From positions 1-32,763 of the IMG/VR virus record IMGVR_UViG_3300043775_000677: 32,763 nucleotides of DNA; one strand, 5' to 3'. A model generated the notes under the pieces. The model saw nothing but the letters and a program-made list of their open reading frames with translations, was not told the DNA's origin and did not search any database. How positions within the stretch are numbered: position 1 is the first letter of the stretch; each line of letters opens with the position of its first letter. This stretch comes from a virus. Of this stretch, positions 1-8,356 are shown piece by piece. Position numbers and translations under genes: made by a program.

Positions 1-338
1 CAATAGGAGTATACCCTCAAAATAATAACTTGTATTCGGAATACTACAAGGCATTGATTGATTCTATTGGAGACAGAAACAGTAGGCTATTGGAAGGCTA
101 TTTCTATTTGACTCCGACTGACATTTCTAATCTTGATTTCAGAAAAATTATCAAGGTAGGAAATCATTTCTTTCAACTCGAAAAGGTAGACAAGTATAAC
201 CCTATAGCAAATGGTTTGTGCTATGTTTCGTTGTTTAAAATACTTAGAAACATTAGTCCTGTTGACTATGACTTTATTTTACTTGAAGATGATTCGTACA
301 TGCTACAAGAAAACGGAAGTTCTAGATTTTATATTTAA
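1..338 (+). CDS. Large tail/baseplate protein, C-terminal fragment (5' end outside window)
   Basis: The reading frame is open from base 3 without a start codon of its own, so this is the last ~112 residues of a gene that begins upstream of the window. It is the counterpart of the C-terminus of the 724-residue protein at 30385-32559: over the last 102 residues I count 12 differences (about 88% identical), while the DNA differs at many synonymous positions. Both copies end in the same residues, QENGSSRFYI, and both are followed 5 bases later by a fibre gene starting MADKRISQL. The parent protein is probably a distal tail or baseplate component because of its place between tail genes and the fibre; no catalytic motif is visible in this fragment. 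A TTG at base 30 could be taken for a start, but the match to the other copy continues upstream of it (IG-YPQNNN), which argues against that. Confidence 0.85.
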   Translation, partial: IGVYPQNNNLYSEYYKALIDSIGDRNSRLLEGYFYLTPTDISNLDFRKIIKVGNHFFQLEKVDKYNPIANGLCYVSLFKILRNISPVDYDFILLEDDSYMLQENGSSRFYI

Positions 339-542
339 AATGTATGGCAGATAAGAGAATAAGTCAATTAGTTGAGAGAACAGACATTGCAAATAATGAT
401 GTTCTTCCTATAGTAGCAAGTGGTGCTACCACAACCAACAAAGTAACTGTTTCCACCTTGCAGGAATGGATGCAGGACAACCTTGATGTAGGAGTTACTT
501 CGGTAGGAATTACACTAGGCACTACGGGAACGGATGTAAACG
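1..542 (+). repeat. Diverged end repeat, left copy
   Basis: This stretch aligns without visible gaps to 32222-32763 at a constant offset of 32,221. It covers the end of the large tail protein and the start of the fibre gene. Over the first 50 aligned codons I count about 40 base differences in 150, mostly at third positions, with the right copy using more G and C there. Too diverged to be an exact terminal redundancy. Confidence 0.85.
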
Positions 543-2998
543 TGACGGGTTCGCCTATCACTACTTCGGGAAACATTACTATCAATATCCCTGATGCTTC
601 TGCTACTGCAAGAGGTGTGGTATCTACAGGTACTCAGACTTTTGCAGGAAATAAAACTCTAGTTAGAAATATCAATGTTAATGGAGTTTATGTAGGTAGA
701 GGAGCAAGCGGTGGAGATTTGTTTTCAGGAATTGCAGGAAATACTTCAGTAGGTTCTTCTGCTTTGATTTCAATTACTACAGGCTTTCCAAATACTGCTT
801 TAGGTAGTGAGGCTTTGAGAAACATCACTACAGGAGCAAACAATATTGCCATAGGTAGTGAAGCAGGAAAACTAGATGCAGGCTCAGGTGCAGCAAATGC
901 TACTTCATCAAGTTCTATTTATATCGGCAATAGTACAAAGCCACAATCAAACGGAAACACAAATGAGATTGTGATAGGTCATGCTTCTTCAGGAAATGGA
1001 AGCAATACAACAACCATTGGAAATAGTTCCACCACATTCAACAGGTTCTTTGGGGCTACCCTTTCGGATTCTTTTAGACTACCTTCTGATGGAGGTGGAA
1101 ATCAAGTGACTGTCTTTGAAAATATAGGCACTATTCACACGGGAAGCGCAGGTTCAAATATTTTCGGATTCAATAATTCAAACAATATTTTCTTTGGCAA
1201 AGGCTTATCAAATGGCGGAGTAATTCAATGGACAAATGCAGCGGTAAGGTATTACACTTTGCCTGATGCAGATGGAACTATTGCCTTGACTTCAGACTTG
1301 ACAGGCTACGTCACCCTAGGAACTGTCCAAACTATCACGGGTCAAAAGACCTTCAATAGCACGATTGTTGGACAGGATGCAACCCTAACAAGCAGCGGGT
1401 CAAACCGTACCTTGCTAGTCACTCACTCAAGTGGTAGCGGTATTGCCGTAGATATCAGTAAAGGCGGTAATGGCGAAGGCCTAAGAGTTACAAAGACTAG
1501 CGGAAGCGGTAATGCGGTGACTATTTCAGGTGGTCTTTTATCTGCTGAAGCAGTGACTTTGACAGGTGCTTTAAACGGGACTAGTGCAAATTTCACAGGT
1601 AATCTTGCATCAGATACTTCAGTTATTGCAGGTCAGGCTTTCAGGTCATTGCATTCAGGTTCTGTGTCTACTATAAATGGTTATAATTCAATTCAAGGAG
1701 ATGCAAATGGATTTATAGTAGCAAATACTACAAAAGGATTCAGAATTAATTTTCCATCAAATTCTAGTTTTACACAAACTTTGCCTGATGCATCAGGTAC
1801 TATAGCCTTGACTAGCAACCTATCTGCTTACTTACCTTTGGCAGGTGGTACTTTGACAGGTGCTTTGAACGGGACTAGTGCTAGTTTTACGGGGGATGTT
1901 TCATTATCGGGGGCACAAAATGTAAGATGGGGTTTAGATGATGGCTCTGCAAATGCTAGATCATGGGGAATAAGAAACGGATATAATGCTTCAGGTGATT
2001 TTGTAATTCTTTCATCTTCTACAAATAATACAACCTTAAATACAGTACAATTACAAATAGCAAGAACAGGCGCGGCTACCTTCTCAAGTAGCGTGACGGC
2101 TAATGGATTAAGATTAAATGGAGGAGATTCTACCAATACTATATATGCAGGTAGTTCAAATATGGGTATTACTTCTGAAAGTGGATACAATATTTTTATA
2201 GGTAGAGTCAGCAATACAATAATAGGCTTAAATGTAAATACTTCCTCAGGCAACGTAGGCATCGGCACGGCTAGTCCAGATGCAGGATTAACTATTGAAA
2301 CAGCATCAAATTCATTTAATGCATTGGCTTTAAGAGATTCAAGAGCATTCAACGCAAGTCCAGAGGCAGCCTTGGCTTTTAGAGTTAAATTTAATAGTTC
2401 AGGGGCTTTTGCTACTCCTGCTTTATTGGTAGCCTATAAGGATAATGCAACAGATGGAAATCAGGCAGGAGGATTGCAATTTTATACAAACGGAAATTCA
2501 GGTGCAACCGAAAGAATGCGAATCACTTCGGATGGTTATGCTAGGCTATCAACTAGTTCAGGCGGTATCCAATTCAACGGAGACACGGCAGCGGCTAATG
2601 CTTTGGATGATTATGAGGAGGGGACTTGGACGCCTGTTGTACAAATTGGTGCAACAGTTAATACCGCCTCTGTAACAAAAGGAAGATATACTAAAATTGG
2701 AAATGTAGTTTATATTCAGGCAACAATTACTGGTATAACTAAATCAGGAACGGGTAATTTGACAATTGCAGGATTACCTTTTACTGTAGGCCCAACTACA
2801 ACTTTTGGAGATACACAAGGGACTTTAAGATGGGATGATATTTCAAGTAGTGGTGTAATATATCCTTATTTTAGTGAAAGTAATACTTTTATTACAATGC
2901 AAGATTTTAGTACTACTGGATATGTTGGCATTGTTAATGATACTCAAATTTCATCATCATATCAATTATATGGTATCTCAGGATTTTATATGGTTTAA
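344..2998 (+). CDS. Tail fibre / receptor-binding protein
   Basis: An 884-residue protein rich in Gly, Ser, Thr, Asn and Ala, the composition of trimeric beta-structured phage fibres. The N-terminus (MADKRISQL, residues 1-66) is conserved with the partial gene at 32565 (4 differences in 66 residues) and is probably the tail-attachment domain. A segment near residues 140-175 (NTALGSEALRNI, NNIAIGSEAG) resembles head repeats of trimeric adhesins. LPDA-GTIALTS occurs twice (about nt 1260 and 1782) and LTGALNGTSA twice (1557 and 1851), so the shaft has internal repeats. GNVGIGTASP, ERMRITSDG and DDYEEGTWTPV (about residues 640-760) mark a tip arrangement frequent in Bacteroidota phage fibres. There is no recognisable S74 chaperone domain at the C-terminus. 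Third-position composition changes along the gene, with GC-richer segments near 1285-1450 and 2060-2110 and an AT-rich 3' third, suggesting mosaic exchange. Role as host-recognition fibre is inferred from composition and position. Confidence 0.8.
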   Translation: MADKRISQLVERTDIANNDVLPIVASGATTTNKVTVSTLQEWMQDNLDVGVTSVGITLGTTGTDVNVTGSPITTSGNITINIPDASATARGVVSTGTQTFAGNKTLVRNINVNGVYVGRGASGGDLFSGIAGNTSVGSSALISITTGFPNTALGSEALRNITTGANNIAIGSEAGKLDAGSGAANATSSSSIYIGNSTKPQSNGNTNEIVIGHASSGNGSNTTTIGNSSTTFNRFFGATLSDSFRLPSDGGGNQVTVFENIGTIHTGSAGSNIFGFNNSNNIFFGKGLSNGGVIQWTNAAVRYYTLPDADGTIALTSDLTGYVTLGTVQTITGQKTFNSTIVGQDATLTSSGSNRTLLVTHSSGSGIAVDISKGGNGEGLRVTKTSGSGNAVTISGGLLSAEAVTLTGALNGTSANFTGNLASDTSVIAGQAFRSLHSGSVSTINGYNSIQGDANGFIVANTTKGFRINFPSNSSFTQTLPDASGTIALTSNLSAYLPLAGGTLTGALNGTSASFTGDVSLSGAQNVRWGLDDGSANARSWGIRNGYNASGDFVILSSSTNNTTLNTVQLQIARTGAATFSSSVTANGLRLNGGDSTNTIYAGSSNMGITSESGYNIFIGRVSNTIIGLNVNTSSGNVGIGTASPDAGLTIETASNSFNALALRDSRAFNASPEAALAFRVKFNSSGAFATPALLVAYKDNATDGNQAGGLQFYTNGNSGATERMRITSDGYARLSTSSGGIQFNGDTAAANALDDYEEGTWTPVVQIGATVNTASVTKGRYTKIGNVVYIQATITGITKSGTGNLTIAGLPFTVGPTTTFGDTQGTLRWDDISSSGVIYPYFSESNTFITMQDFSTTGYVGIVNDTQISSSYQLYGISGFYMV
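1557..1881 (+). repeat. Internal direct repeat pair in fibre gene
   Basis: Bases 1557-1587 and 1851-1881 are almost identical (one difference, TTTAAACGGG versus TTTGAACGGG) and encode LTGALNGTSA in both places. They flank a ~260 bp segment that includes the second LPDA-GTIALTS unit. Such repeats can mediate recombination or deletion within fibre genes. Confidence 0.75.
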
Positions 2999-3009
2999 AC
3001 AAAAATAAA

Positions 3010-3261
3010 ATGGCTCTAACAGAAAAAACAATAGTAGACAAAATAGAGGTACTTGAAAGCAACTCTATTCAAGTAAGGACTGCAAACATTATCGAGAAAG
3101 ACGGGGTGGAAATTAGCCGAACCTTTCATCGTCATGTAGTCAATCCTAGCAATGACATTAGCGGAGAAGATGCCAAGGTTCAAGCGGTAGCAAATGCCGT
3201 ATGGACTGAGGAGATTATCGCTGAATATTTACAATCACAAAACCAAATAAAAACAAAATGA
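3010..3261 (+). CDS. Small tail-region protein
   Basis: 83 residues starting MALTEKTIVDKIEVL, 11 bases after the fibre stop. Predicted soluble and mixed alpha/beta, with a polar C-terminus (QSQNQIKTK). I recognise it only as a type of short protein that sits next to fibre genes in Bacteroidota phages; no motif gives a function. Its TGA stop overlaps the ATG of the next small gene (ATGA), suggesting translational coupling. It could be a fibre accessory or assembly protein, but that is inferred from position alone. Confidence 0.6.
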   Translation: MALTEKTIVDKIEVLESNSIQVRTANIIEKDGVEISRTFHRHVVNPSNDISGEDAKVQAVANAVWTEEIIAEYLQSQNQIKTK

Positions 3262-3404
3262 AAGTAACGCTAACAGAAGACCAAATCAAAATGTTGGAAG
3301 CATGGGCGCAAGAACTGCCAACTAAGTACGGGATGTCCTTCATCCAATTCCTAGCACAGCAAGTGCAGGAGCAGAACCCGAAGGAAGAAGTAGAAGCAGA
3401 GTAA
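3258..3404 (+). CDS. 48-residue protein of unknown function in tail region
   Basis: Encodes MKVTLTEDQIKMLEAWAQEL and ends in an acidic tail (PKEEVEAE). The ATG overlaps the TGA of the preceding gene in an ATGA arrangement, and the reading frame is compact and amphipathic helical, so it is probably a real coupled microgene. It lies directly upstream of the tape measure gene, the usual place for tail assembly helpers, but I see no homology-based evidence for such a role. Confidence 0.55.
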   Translation: MKVTLTEDQIKMLEAWAQELPTKYGMSFIQFLAQQVQEQNPKEEVEAE

Positions 3405-3412
3405 AAATCAAA

Positions 3413-3436
3413 TGGGGAATTCTTGGGGATTCCCCA
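3413..3436 (+). promoter_or_regulatory. Perfect 8-bp hairpin upstream of tape measure gene
   Basis: TGGGGAAT (3413-3420) and ATTCCCCA (3429-3436) pair perfectly around the 8-nt loop TCTTGGGG. It sits in the 53-bp gap before the tape measure start at 3458. There is no T tract after it, so it is a poor intrinsic terminator; it may be an mRNA stability or translation-control element. Confidence 0.5.
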
Positions 3437-3457
3437 AACCTTTAAAAACCCAATCCA

Positions 3458-5665
3458 ATGGCTGAAGAAAATAAAATCATTTTAGATGCAGATGTCAAAC
3501 CCCTCAAGAAACAATTAAGGGAAGCGACTCAAGAACTACAAGTAGCAAGGCAGAAATACGGGGAATTCTCAGATGAAGCCGTAAACGCAGCGCAAAAGGT
3601 AGCGGGCATTCGTGATGAGATTGATGCAGCCAATGAGGCGGCTCAGTTATTTGATCCAGGCAAAAGGTTTCAGGCATTAACCACAGCAGCGACTACAGCA
3701 GCCGGAGGCATTGCAGCAGTTCAGGGTGCTATGGCTTTATTCGGTAACCAATCTGAAGAGGTAGAAAAAGCACTCCTAAAAGTTCAGGGTGCAATGGCCC
3801 TTTCTCAGGGGCTTTCTCAGTTGAAAGACATAGGCAAAGTAGGCGAGCAGTTAAGCATCACATTTAAGGGATTGACAGCAGGGGCCAACACCTTCAAGAA
3901 GGCTTTAATCTCTACGGGTATCGGTGCTTTGGTAGTGGCTGTCGGCCTATTAGTGGCCTATTGGGAAGACATCCTTTCCCTAGTTGGTGGTGTATCAGGC
4001 GAACAGAAAAAACTCAATGAGGCTACCCAAAAAGACCTAGCAGCAAATCAAGAAAAACTTGAGGCAATTGACGGGCAAACCAATCAACTAAAATTACAGG
4101 GCAAATCTGAGGAGGAGATCCTGCAGTTGAAGATGGCTCAAACTGATGAGGCTATCAAATCGGCTGAGATCAACCTACAAAATGCAGAGGCTACAAAGAA
4201 CGCACAGGTAGAAGCGGCAAAAAGGAATCAGGCTATCCTTGCAGGGGTAATAAAATTCGTATCTCTACCATTGACAATGATCCTTGCTTCGATTGATAAT
4301 ATCAGCGGAGCATTGAAGCAGTTGGGTGTTATTGAGGAGGCTACCAATTTGGTAAATGATTCGACTAATTACCTAGCCTCTTTTGTATTCGATCCCGAGG
4401 CGGTAGCGGAAGAGGGAGATGCTACGATCAAAGAAGCGCAGGGTACTCTTGACCGATTGAAGGAGCAAAGAGCAGGATACGATTTGGCATCTATGGAAGC
4501 ACAGAAAGCAGCCGGAGAAAAGGCATCAGCAGAAAGAGAAAAGCAGATGCAGAAGGAGATGGAGGCAGAGGCTATCCTTCAGGAGGCAAGAAATAAAATG
4601 CTAAACGAGCAGCAGCAGCAGGAGGAAGCAATCAAGAAAACCTATGCTGAAAAGCAGAAGAAACTAGATGAAGCAGGGGTGAAAGATGACGGCAGTCTTG
4701 AGGCTGCGAGAAGCAAAGAACTTCAGGCGGTACGGGATAAATTCCAAAAGGAGGAAGCAGCGAAAGAGGCGGAATTCCAGAAGCAATTAAATGACATTAG
4801 AACCCAGACTAGGCTTGAAGGAATCACAGATGAAAACGAAAAAGCAAGGGAGCAGATCCTGATAGAATACCAGAAGCAGAGAGATGAAGTACTCAACAAT
4901 GAGAAACTAACTTCCGAGCAGAAGATAGCCCTACAACTAGAACTTGCACAGCAGGAACAGCAGGCACTTGCTACCCTTCAAGAGAGCATTGATCTAGCAA
5001 ATTCAGAAAGGGCTATAGCAGAACTAGATATGCAGATGAAAGAGGCGGAAGCAAGTTTCCAAATTCAAAAGGATTTGATTGACCAGAAAGAAGCCCTATC
5101 CCTTGAGCAGTTTCAAAAGGGATTGATTAATGAACAGCAATACAATGAAGCCTTGAAGGGATACTCTGAGGCTCGTATGGAGATCGATAAAAAAGAGAAT
5201 GAGGCAAAGATGGCAAATGCTGCTATGGCTGCAGGTCTTCTAGGTACTGTCTCTGATCTAGTAGGAAAGAACACGGCAGCGGGAAAGGCTACGGCCATTG
5301 CTGCTACCACTATTGATACCTATCTAGGAGCGCAGAAAGCCTTTACTTCGCAGTTAATTCCAGGTGATCCTTCATCCCCTATCCGTGCTGCCATTGCTGC
5401 TGCTGTAGCGGTTGCCGGTGGTATCAAGAACGTGAGAGAGATCGTGAAAACTAAGGTGCCTGGAGGTGGTGCTGCATCTGCTCCTTCCATTTCGGCTGCT
5501 GCTCCTGGTGGTGTTCCTCAAGTACCTACTATCGGGAACAGTCCTATCACGGCACTAGGTGCTGCCATGCAACCTACCCAACCTTTGAGGGCCTATGTAG
5601 TAGAAAGCGAAGTGACAGGGACACAGAAGAGGGTAGCAGATATTGAACGTAGAGCAGGATTTTAA
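3458..5665 (+). CDS. Tail tape measure protein
   Basis: 735 residues. The N-terminus (KIILDADVKPLKKQLREATQ) and the long Ala/Gln/Glu/Lys-rich helical body (coiled coil about residues 350-570) match the tape measure proteins of siphoviruses, which set tail length and travel with the DNA on ejection. A hydrophobic segment lies at about residues 148-168 (ISTGIGALVVAVGLLVAYWE), and Ala/Gly-rich stretches at ~70-95 and ~605-655 could also be membrane-active; such segments are expected in tape measures. The C-terminus (YVVESEVTGTQKRVADIERR) looks like a short anchoring tail. Using about 0.15 nm per residue, known for this family, a tail near 110 nm would be expected. It is the longest helical protein in the tail module. 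It is followed 11 bases later by the protease gene. Confidence 0.85.
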   Translation: MAEENKIILDADVKPLKKQLREATQELQVARQKYGEFSDEAVNAAQKVAGIRDEIDAANEAAQLFDPGKRFQALTTAATTAAGGIAAVQGAMALFGNQSEEVEKALLKVQGAMALSQGLSQLKDIGKVGEQLSITFKGLTAGANTFKKALISTGIGALVVAVGLLVAYWEDILSLVGGVSGEQKKLNEATQKDLAANQEKLEAIDGQTNQLKLQGKSEEEILQLKMAQTDEAIKSAEINLQNAEATKNAQVEAAKRNQAILAGVIKFVSLPLTMILASIDNISGALKQLGVIEEATNLVNDSTNYLASFVFDPEAVAEEGDATIKEAQGTLDRLKEQRAGYDLASMEAQKAAGEKASAEREKQMQKEMEAEAILQEARNKMLNEQQQQEEAIKKTYAEKQKKLDEAGVKDDGSLEAARSKELQAVRDKFQKEEAAKEAEFQKQLNDIRTQTRLEGITDENEKAREQILIEYQKQRDEVLNNEKLTSEQKIALQLELAQQEQQALATLQESIDLANSERAIAELDMQMKEAEASFQIQKDLIDQKEALSLEQFQKGLINEQQYNEALKGYSEARMEIDKKENEAKMANAAMAAGLLGTVSDLVGKNTAAGKATAIAATTIDTYLGAQKAFTSQLIPGDPSSPIRAAIAAAVAVAGGIKNVREIVKTKVPGGGAASAPSISAAAPGGVPQVPTIGNSPITALGAAMQPTQPLRAYVVESEVTGTQKRVADIERRAGF

Positions 5666-5676
5666 TAGTTACAGAT

Positions 5677-6717
5677 ATGGAAAAGAAACTACCACTATAT
5701 GAAATGATGATAGGGGATACGATCGAAGGCGAAGAAGAAGTTGACTTCATAGCCCTAGTAGAATACCCTGCAATTCAAAAAAACTTTTTAGCCTTTTCTC
5801 AGCAATTTGTAGAACCTGCACAAGGTGAAAGCAAAGAAGACTTTCTACCTAGATGCATTGAATACATGATCAATGAGGGTAAGGAATCAGATCAAGCGGT
5901 GGCTATCTGCTCGACTCAATGGGAAGGAAGATTCCAAGAAGACTCATATAATGACTACCCTCAATCAGCAAAAGATAATGCCGAAAGGGGTATCCGTTTG
6001 AATGAGGCAATAGGGAATAGATGCGCTACTCAGGTAGGAAAAGTTCGTGCGACTCAAATAATGGCAGGCGAAAACTTGTCGAGAGAGACCATCCGAAGAA
6101 CATACTCCTACCTCAGTAGGGCTGCTGAGTATTATAACCCTGAAGATACTGAAGCCTGCGGGACTATCTCATATCTTTTGTGGGGTGGTGAGCCTATGCT
6201 TCGATGGGCAGAAAGCAAAATGAATCAGGAAGATTTTCGGGCTGTAGGTTTTAACAAGTTTAGCATCGAGAATCAAGATCAGAGAATCGTGACTGGGCCT
6301 TTAATGGTAGCGGATCTACCGATCTACAGAAGGGATCAGGATGAGGAGTACTATGTTTCTTTTTCTGCTGCTGAAATTAAAAAGATAGTACAGAGATTCT
6401 TTAAGAAAGGCTACCAAAGCAAGGTAAATGTAGAGCATAGCACTCCTGTAGATGGGATCTATATGTTTGAATCTTACATCATTGATAGGGAGAAAGGCAT
6501 CATGCCTCCGAAGGGATTTGAAGATATCTCAAATGGCTCATGGTTTGGGTCTTTCAAAGTTGATAATGAGAAGATCTGGAATGAAGTAAAGGCAGGTACT
6601 TTCAAAGGCTTTTCTGTGGAGGGGCTTTTCCGATATGAGAAGACCAATAAAGTAGTAACTCAGGACGAGGAAATAATGTCACAGATCTTCAAGATCCTTT
6701 CTCAAATTGAACATTAA
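5677..6717 (+). CDS. XkdF-like prohead protease/minor head protein with internal insertion
   Basis: 346 residues. Residues ~1-42 (FIALVEYPAIQKNFLAFS) and ~201-320 (TGPLMVADLPIYR, NVEHSTPVDG, GFSVEGLF) match the XkdF-type putative phage serine protease domain, expected to process scaffold and capsid proteins. Between them, residues ~53-190 form an insertion with two recognisable pieces: a CIEYMINEG-KESDQAVAICSTQW segment and an alpha-helical segment (NDYPQSAKDNAERGI, TYSYLSRAAEYY, ACGTISYLLWGG). Both occur in Bacteroidota phage head proteins as I remember them. H254 in NVEH is a candidate catalytic residue, but I cannot assign the full catalytic set. It precedes a scaffold-like gene and the major capsid gene, the normal place for a head maturation protease. 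Confidence 0.75.
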   Translation: MEKKLPLYEMMIGDTIEGEEEVDFIALVEYPAIQKNFLAFSQQFVEPAQGESKEDFLPRCIEYMINEGKESDQAVAICSTQWEGRFQEDSYNDYPQSAKDNAERGIRLNEAIGNRCATQVGKVRATQIMAGENLSRETIRRTYSYLSRAAEYYNPEDTEACGTISYLLWGGEPMLRWAESKMNQEDFRAVGFNKFSIENQDQRIVTGPLMVADLPIYRRDQDEEYYVSFSAAEIKKIVQRFFKKGYQSKVNVEHSTPVDGIYMFESYIIDREKGIMPPKGFEDISNGSWFGSFKVDNEKIWNEVKAGTFKGFSVEGLFRYEKTNKVVTQDEEIMSQIFKILSQIEH

Positions 6718-6740
6718 AAATCAATTTAATATTTACAATT

Positions 6741-7331
6741 ATGAACGCAAAAGAAGCACTAGTAGAAATCAAAAAACTACTTTTCTCAGAGGCAGAAAAG
6801 CAGGCAGCCTTCGCACTTGTTGAAGGTAAACTTGTGGATGGCACAGTAGTAGCCTACGATCTTGAGGCGGGTGATATTTTCGTAATCGGTGAAGATGGGG
6901 CGCAAATCCCTGCACCTATTGGAGAGCATCAACTTGAGTCAGGTGAAATCGTGGTAGTACTTGAGGAAGGTAAAATTGCAGAGGTAAAGAAAGAAGAGCC
7001 TAAGATCGAAGTAGAGATTGAGGCTGCTGCTGAAGTACCTGCAGAGGAAGATCCTAAAAAGGACGAAGCAATGGCTAAGGTAGAGCAAGCCATGGGTGAC
7101 CTTGAAAAAAAGGTAGAAGAGTTAACTGCTAAGGTAAAGGCAATGGAAGAGAAAGCAGAAGAGGTAAAGGAAGCGGTAAAAATGTCCGCAGTAGTCCTTG
7201 AGTCTTTGGCAAAAGAGCCAAGTGATAAAGCAATCACAGCCCCTAACCAATTTGCAAAGCAGTTGAAAGTAGAAAAAGTAGACAGGTATAACAGCCTTCA
7301 AAGCGCATTTCAAAAATTAAAAAACAAATAA
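6741..7331 (+). CDS. Scaffold-like coiled-coil protein
   Basis: 196 residues. Residues ~28-88 form a small beta-rich region (GKLVDGTVVAYDLEAGDIFVI, GEIVVVLEEGKI). Residues ~85-110 are a Glu/Ala/Pro-rich linker, and ~108-150 a strong Lys/Glu coiled coil (KVEQAMGDLEKKVEELTAK). The basic C-terminus (QLKVEKVDRYNSLQSAFQK) would fit binding to the capsid inner surface, as scaffold C-termini do. It sits between the protease and the major capsid gene, 5 bases upstream of the latter, which supports a scaffolding role. No sequence signature proves it. Confidence 0.7.
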   Translation: MNAKEALVEIKKLLFSEAEKQAAFALVEGKLVDGTVVAYDLEAGDIFVIGEDGAQIPAPIGEHQLESGEIVVVLEEGKIAEVKKEEPKIEVEIEAAAEVPAEEDPKKDEAMAKVEQAMGDLEKKVEELTAKVKAMEEKAEEVKEAVKMSAVVLESLAKEPSDKAITAPNQFAKQLKVEKVDRYNSLQSAFQKLKNK

Positions 7332-7335
7332 AAAA

Positions 7336-8292
7336 ATGGCACTAGATTTATCAGGATTAACTAACTATGTGAAGGAGAATGAATTGCAGTTGACTTCTGC
7401 AGCCATCTTCTCTGCAAAAACCGCTTCTTTGATTGAAGCACTTGGTAATGTCCAGGTGGGTATCAAATCCGCTGAGACTATCAACATCATGACTACCGAT
7501 GCGGTATTCCAGGCAGGCGGTACTTGCGGATTCAACTCTTCAGGAACTACCACTATCACACAGCGTACTATCACAGTAGGTAAAATCAAGATTCAGGAAA
7601 GCATCTGCCCTAAAGCATTCGAGGCGAAATATACTCAGAAGGCTTTGAGAGAAGGTTCTACCTATGACTACATGGCATACGCTGCTGAATACTCTGCGCA
7701 GAAAGTACAGAGAATTGGTGCTGCTCTTGAGACTGCTATCTGGCAGGGTGATACAGCATCTGAGAATGCTCAATTGAACAAGTTCATGGGCTTTGGTACT
7801 ATCATCAATGCTCTTGGCTTCGGTGGTACAGGTGATCCAATCAATGGAAACTCTGCTCAGGTAACTACCTTGACTACCTCTACTGTGATTGCTGCTGTTG
7901 ACGCGGTATTCGCTGCCCTTCCTGCTGCCCTTTTGGACAAGGACGATGTGGTTATCTTCTGCGGTAATGATACTTTCAGAGAGTATGTTCTTGCTTTGAG
8001 AAACGCTAACCTTTTCCACTACCCTGTGGATGCTGCTAACATGGAACTAGTAGTGCCTGGCACAAACGTGAAGTTGATCGGTGTTAACGGATTGAATGGA
8101 ACTGACTACCTTGTAGGTCTTTCTATGAGCAATATGTACCTAGGTACTGACCTTTTGAATGAGCAAGATCGTTTCGAGTTGTTCTATGCAAAAGAGGCGG
8201 ACGAAATGAGATTCGTAGTTGAGTTTAAACTAGGATGTCAACTTGCCTTCCCTGACGAAGTAGTATTCTGGAAGAAGTACGTTGCTCCTTAA
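7336..8292 (+). CDS. Major capsid protein (HK97 fold expected)
   Basis: 318 residues: MALDLSGLTNYVKENELQL at the N-terminus, a central region rich in Gly/Thr/Ala and a C-terminal stretch MYLGTDLLNEQDRFELFYAK followed by LGCQLAFPDEVVFW. This is a familiar Bacteroidota phage major capsid type. Codons are more uniform and GC-richer than in neighbours (frequent ACC, GGT, CTT, TTC), as expected for a highly expressed gene. It follows protease and scaffold genes and is followed immediately by a strong intrinsic terminator (8303-8330), another mark of a major capsid gene. A long antisense frame within it is an artefact. Confidence 0.88.
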   Translation: MALDLSGLTNYVKENELQLTSAAIFSAKTASLIEALGNVQVGIKSAETINIMTTDAVFQAGGTCGFNSSGTTTITQRTITVGKIKIQESICPKAFEAKYTQKALREGSTYDYMAYAAEYSAQKVQRIGAALETAIWQGDTASENAQLNKFMGFGTIINALGFGGTGDPINGNSAQVTTLTTSTVIAAVDAVFAALPAALLDKDDVVIFCGNDTFREYVLALRNANLFHYPVDAANMELVVPGTNVKLIGVNGLNGTDYLVGLSMSNMYLGTDLLNEQDRFELFYAKEADEMRFVVEFKLGCQLAFPDEVVFWKKYVAP

Positions 8293-8302
8293 TTCAAATC
8301 AC

Positions 8303-8330
8303 GGGTAGGGGATTCACCCCTACCCTATTT
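8303..8330 (+). terminator. Intrinsic terminator after major capsid gene
   Basis: GGGTAGGGG (8303-8311) and CCCCTACCC (8317-8325) form a perfect 9-bp GC-rich stem around ATTCA, followed by TATTTTA. It probably ends or attenuates transcripts from the capsid gene, letting downstream structural genes be made at a lower level. Confidence 0.85.
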
Positions 8331-8356
8331 TACTAATCTTTAAATAAAAATAAAAT

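Noticed and set aside
1828-2352. 174-codon open frame on the minus strand inside the fibre gene
   Set aside because: It mirrors the low-complexity coding sequence of the fibre; the translated sequence is Pro/Leu/Val-rich without domain features, and no promoter or gap supports it.
2445-2675. Alternative plus-strand frame of 76 codons in the fibre gene
   Set aside because: Lies wholly within the fibre frame, which has clear conserved tip motifs there; the alternative has no features.
7540-8019. 159-codon minus-strand frame inside the capsid gene
   Set aside because: Produced by the regular codon use of a highly expressed gene on the other strand; no start context or family features.
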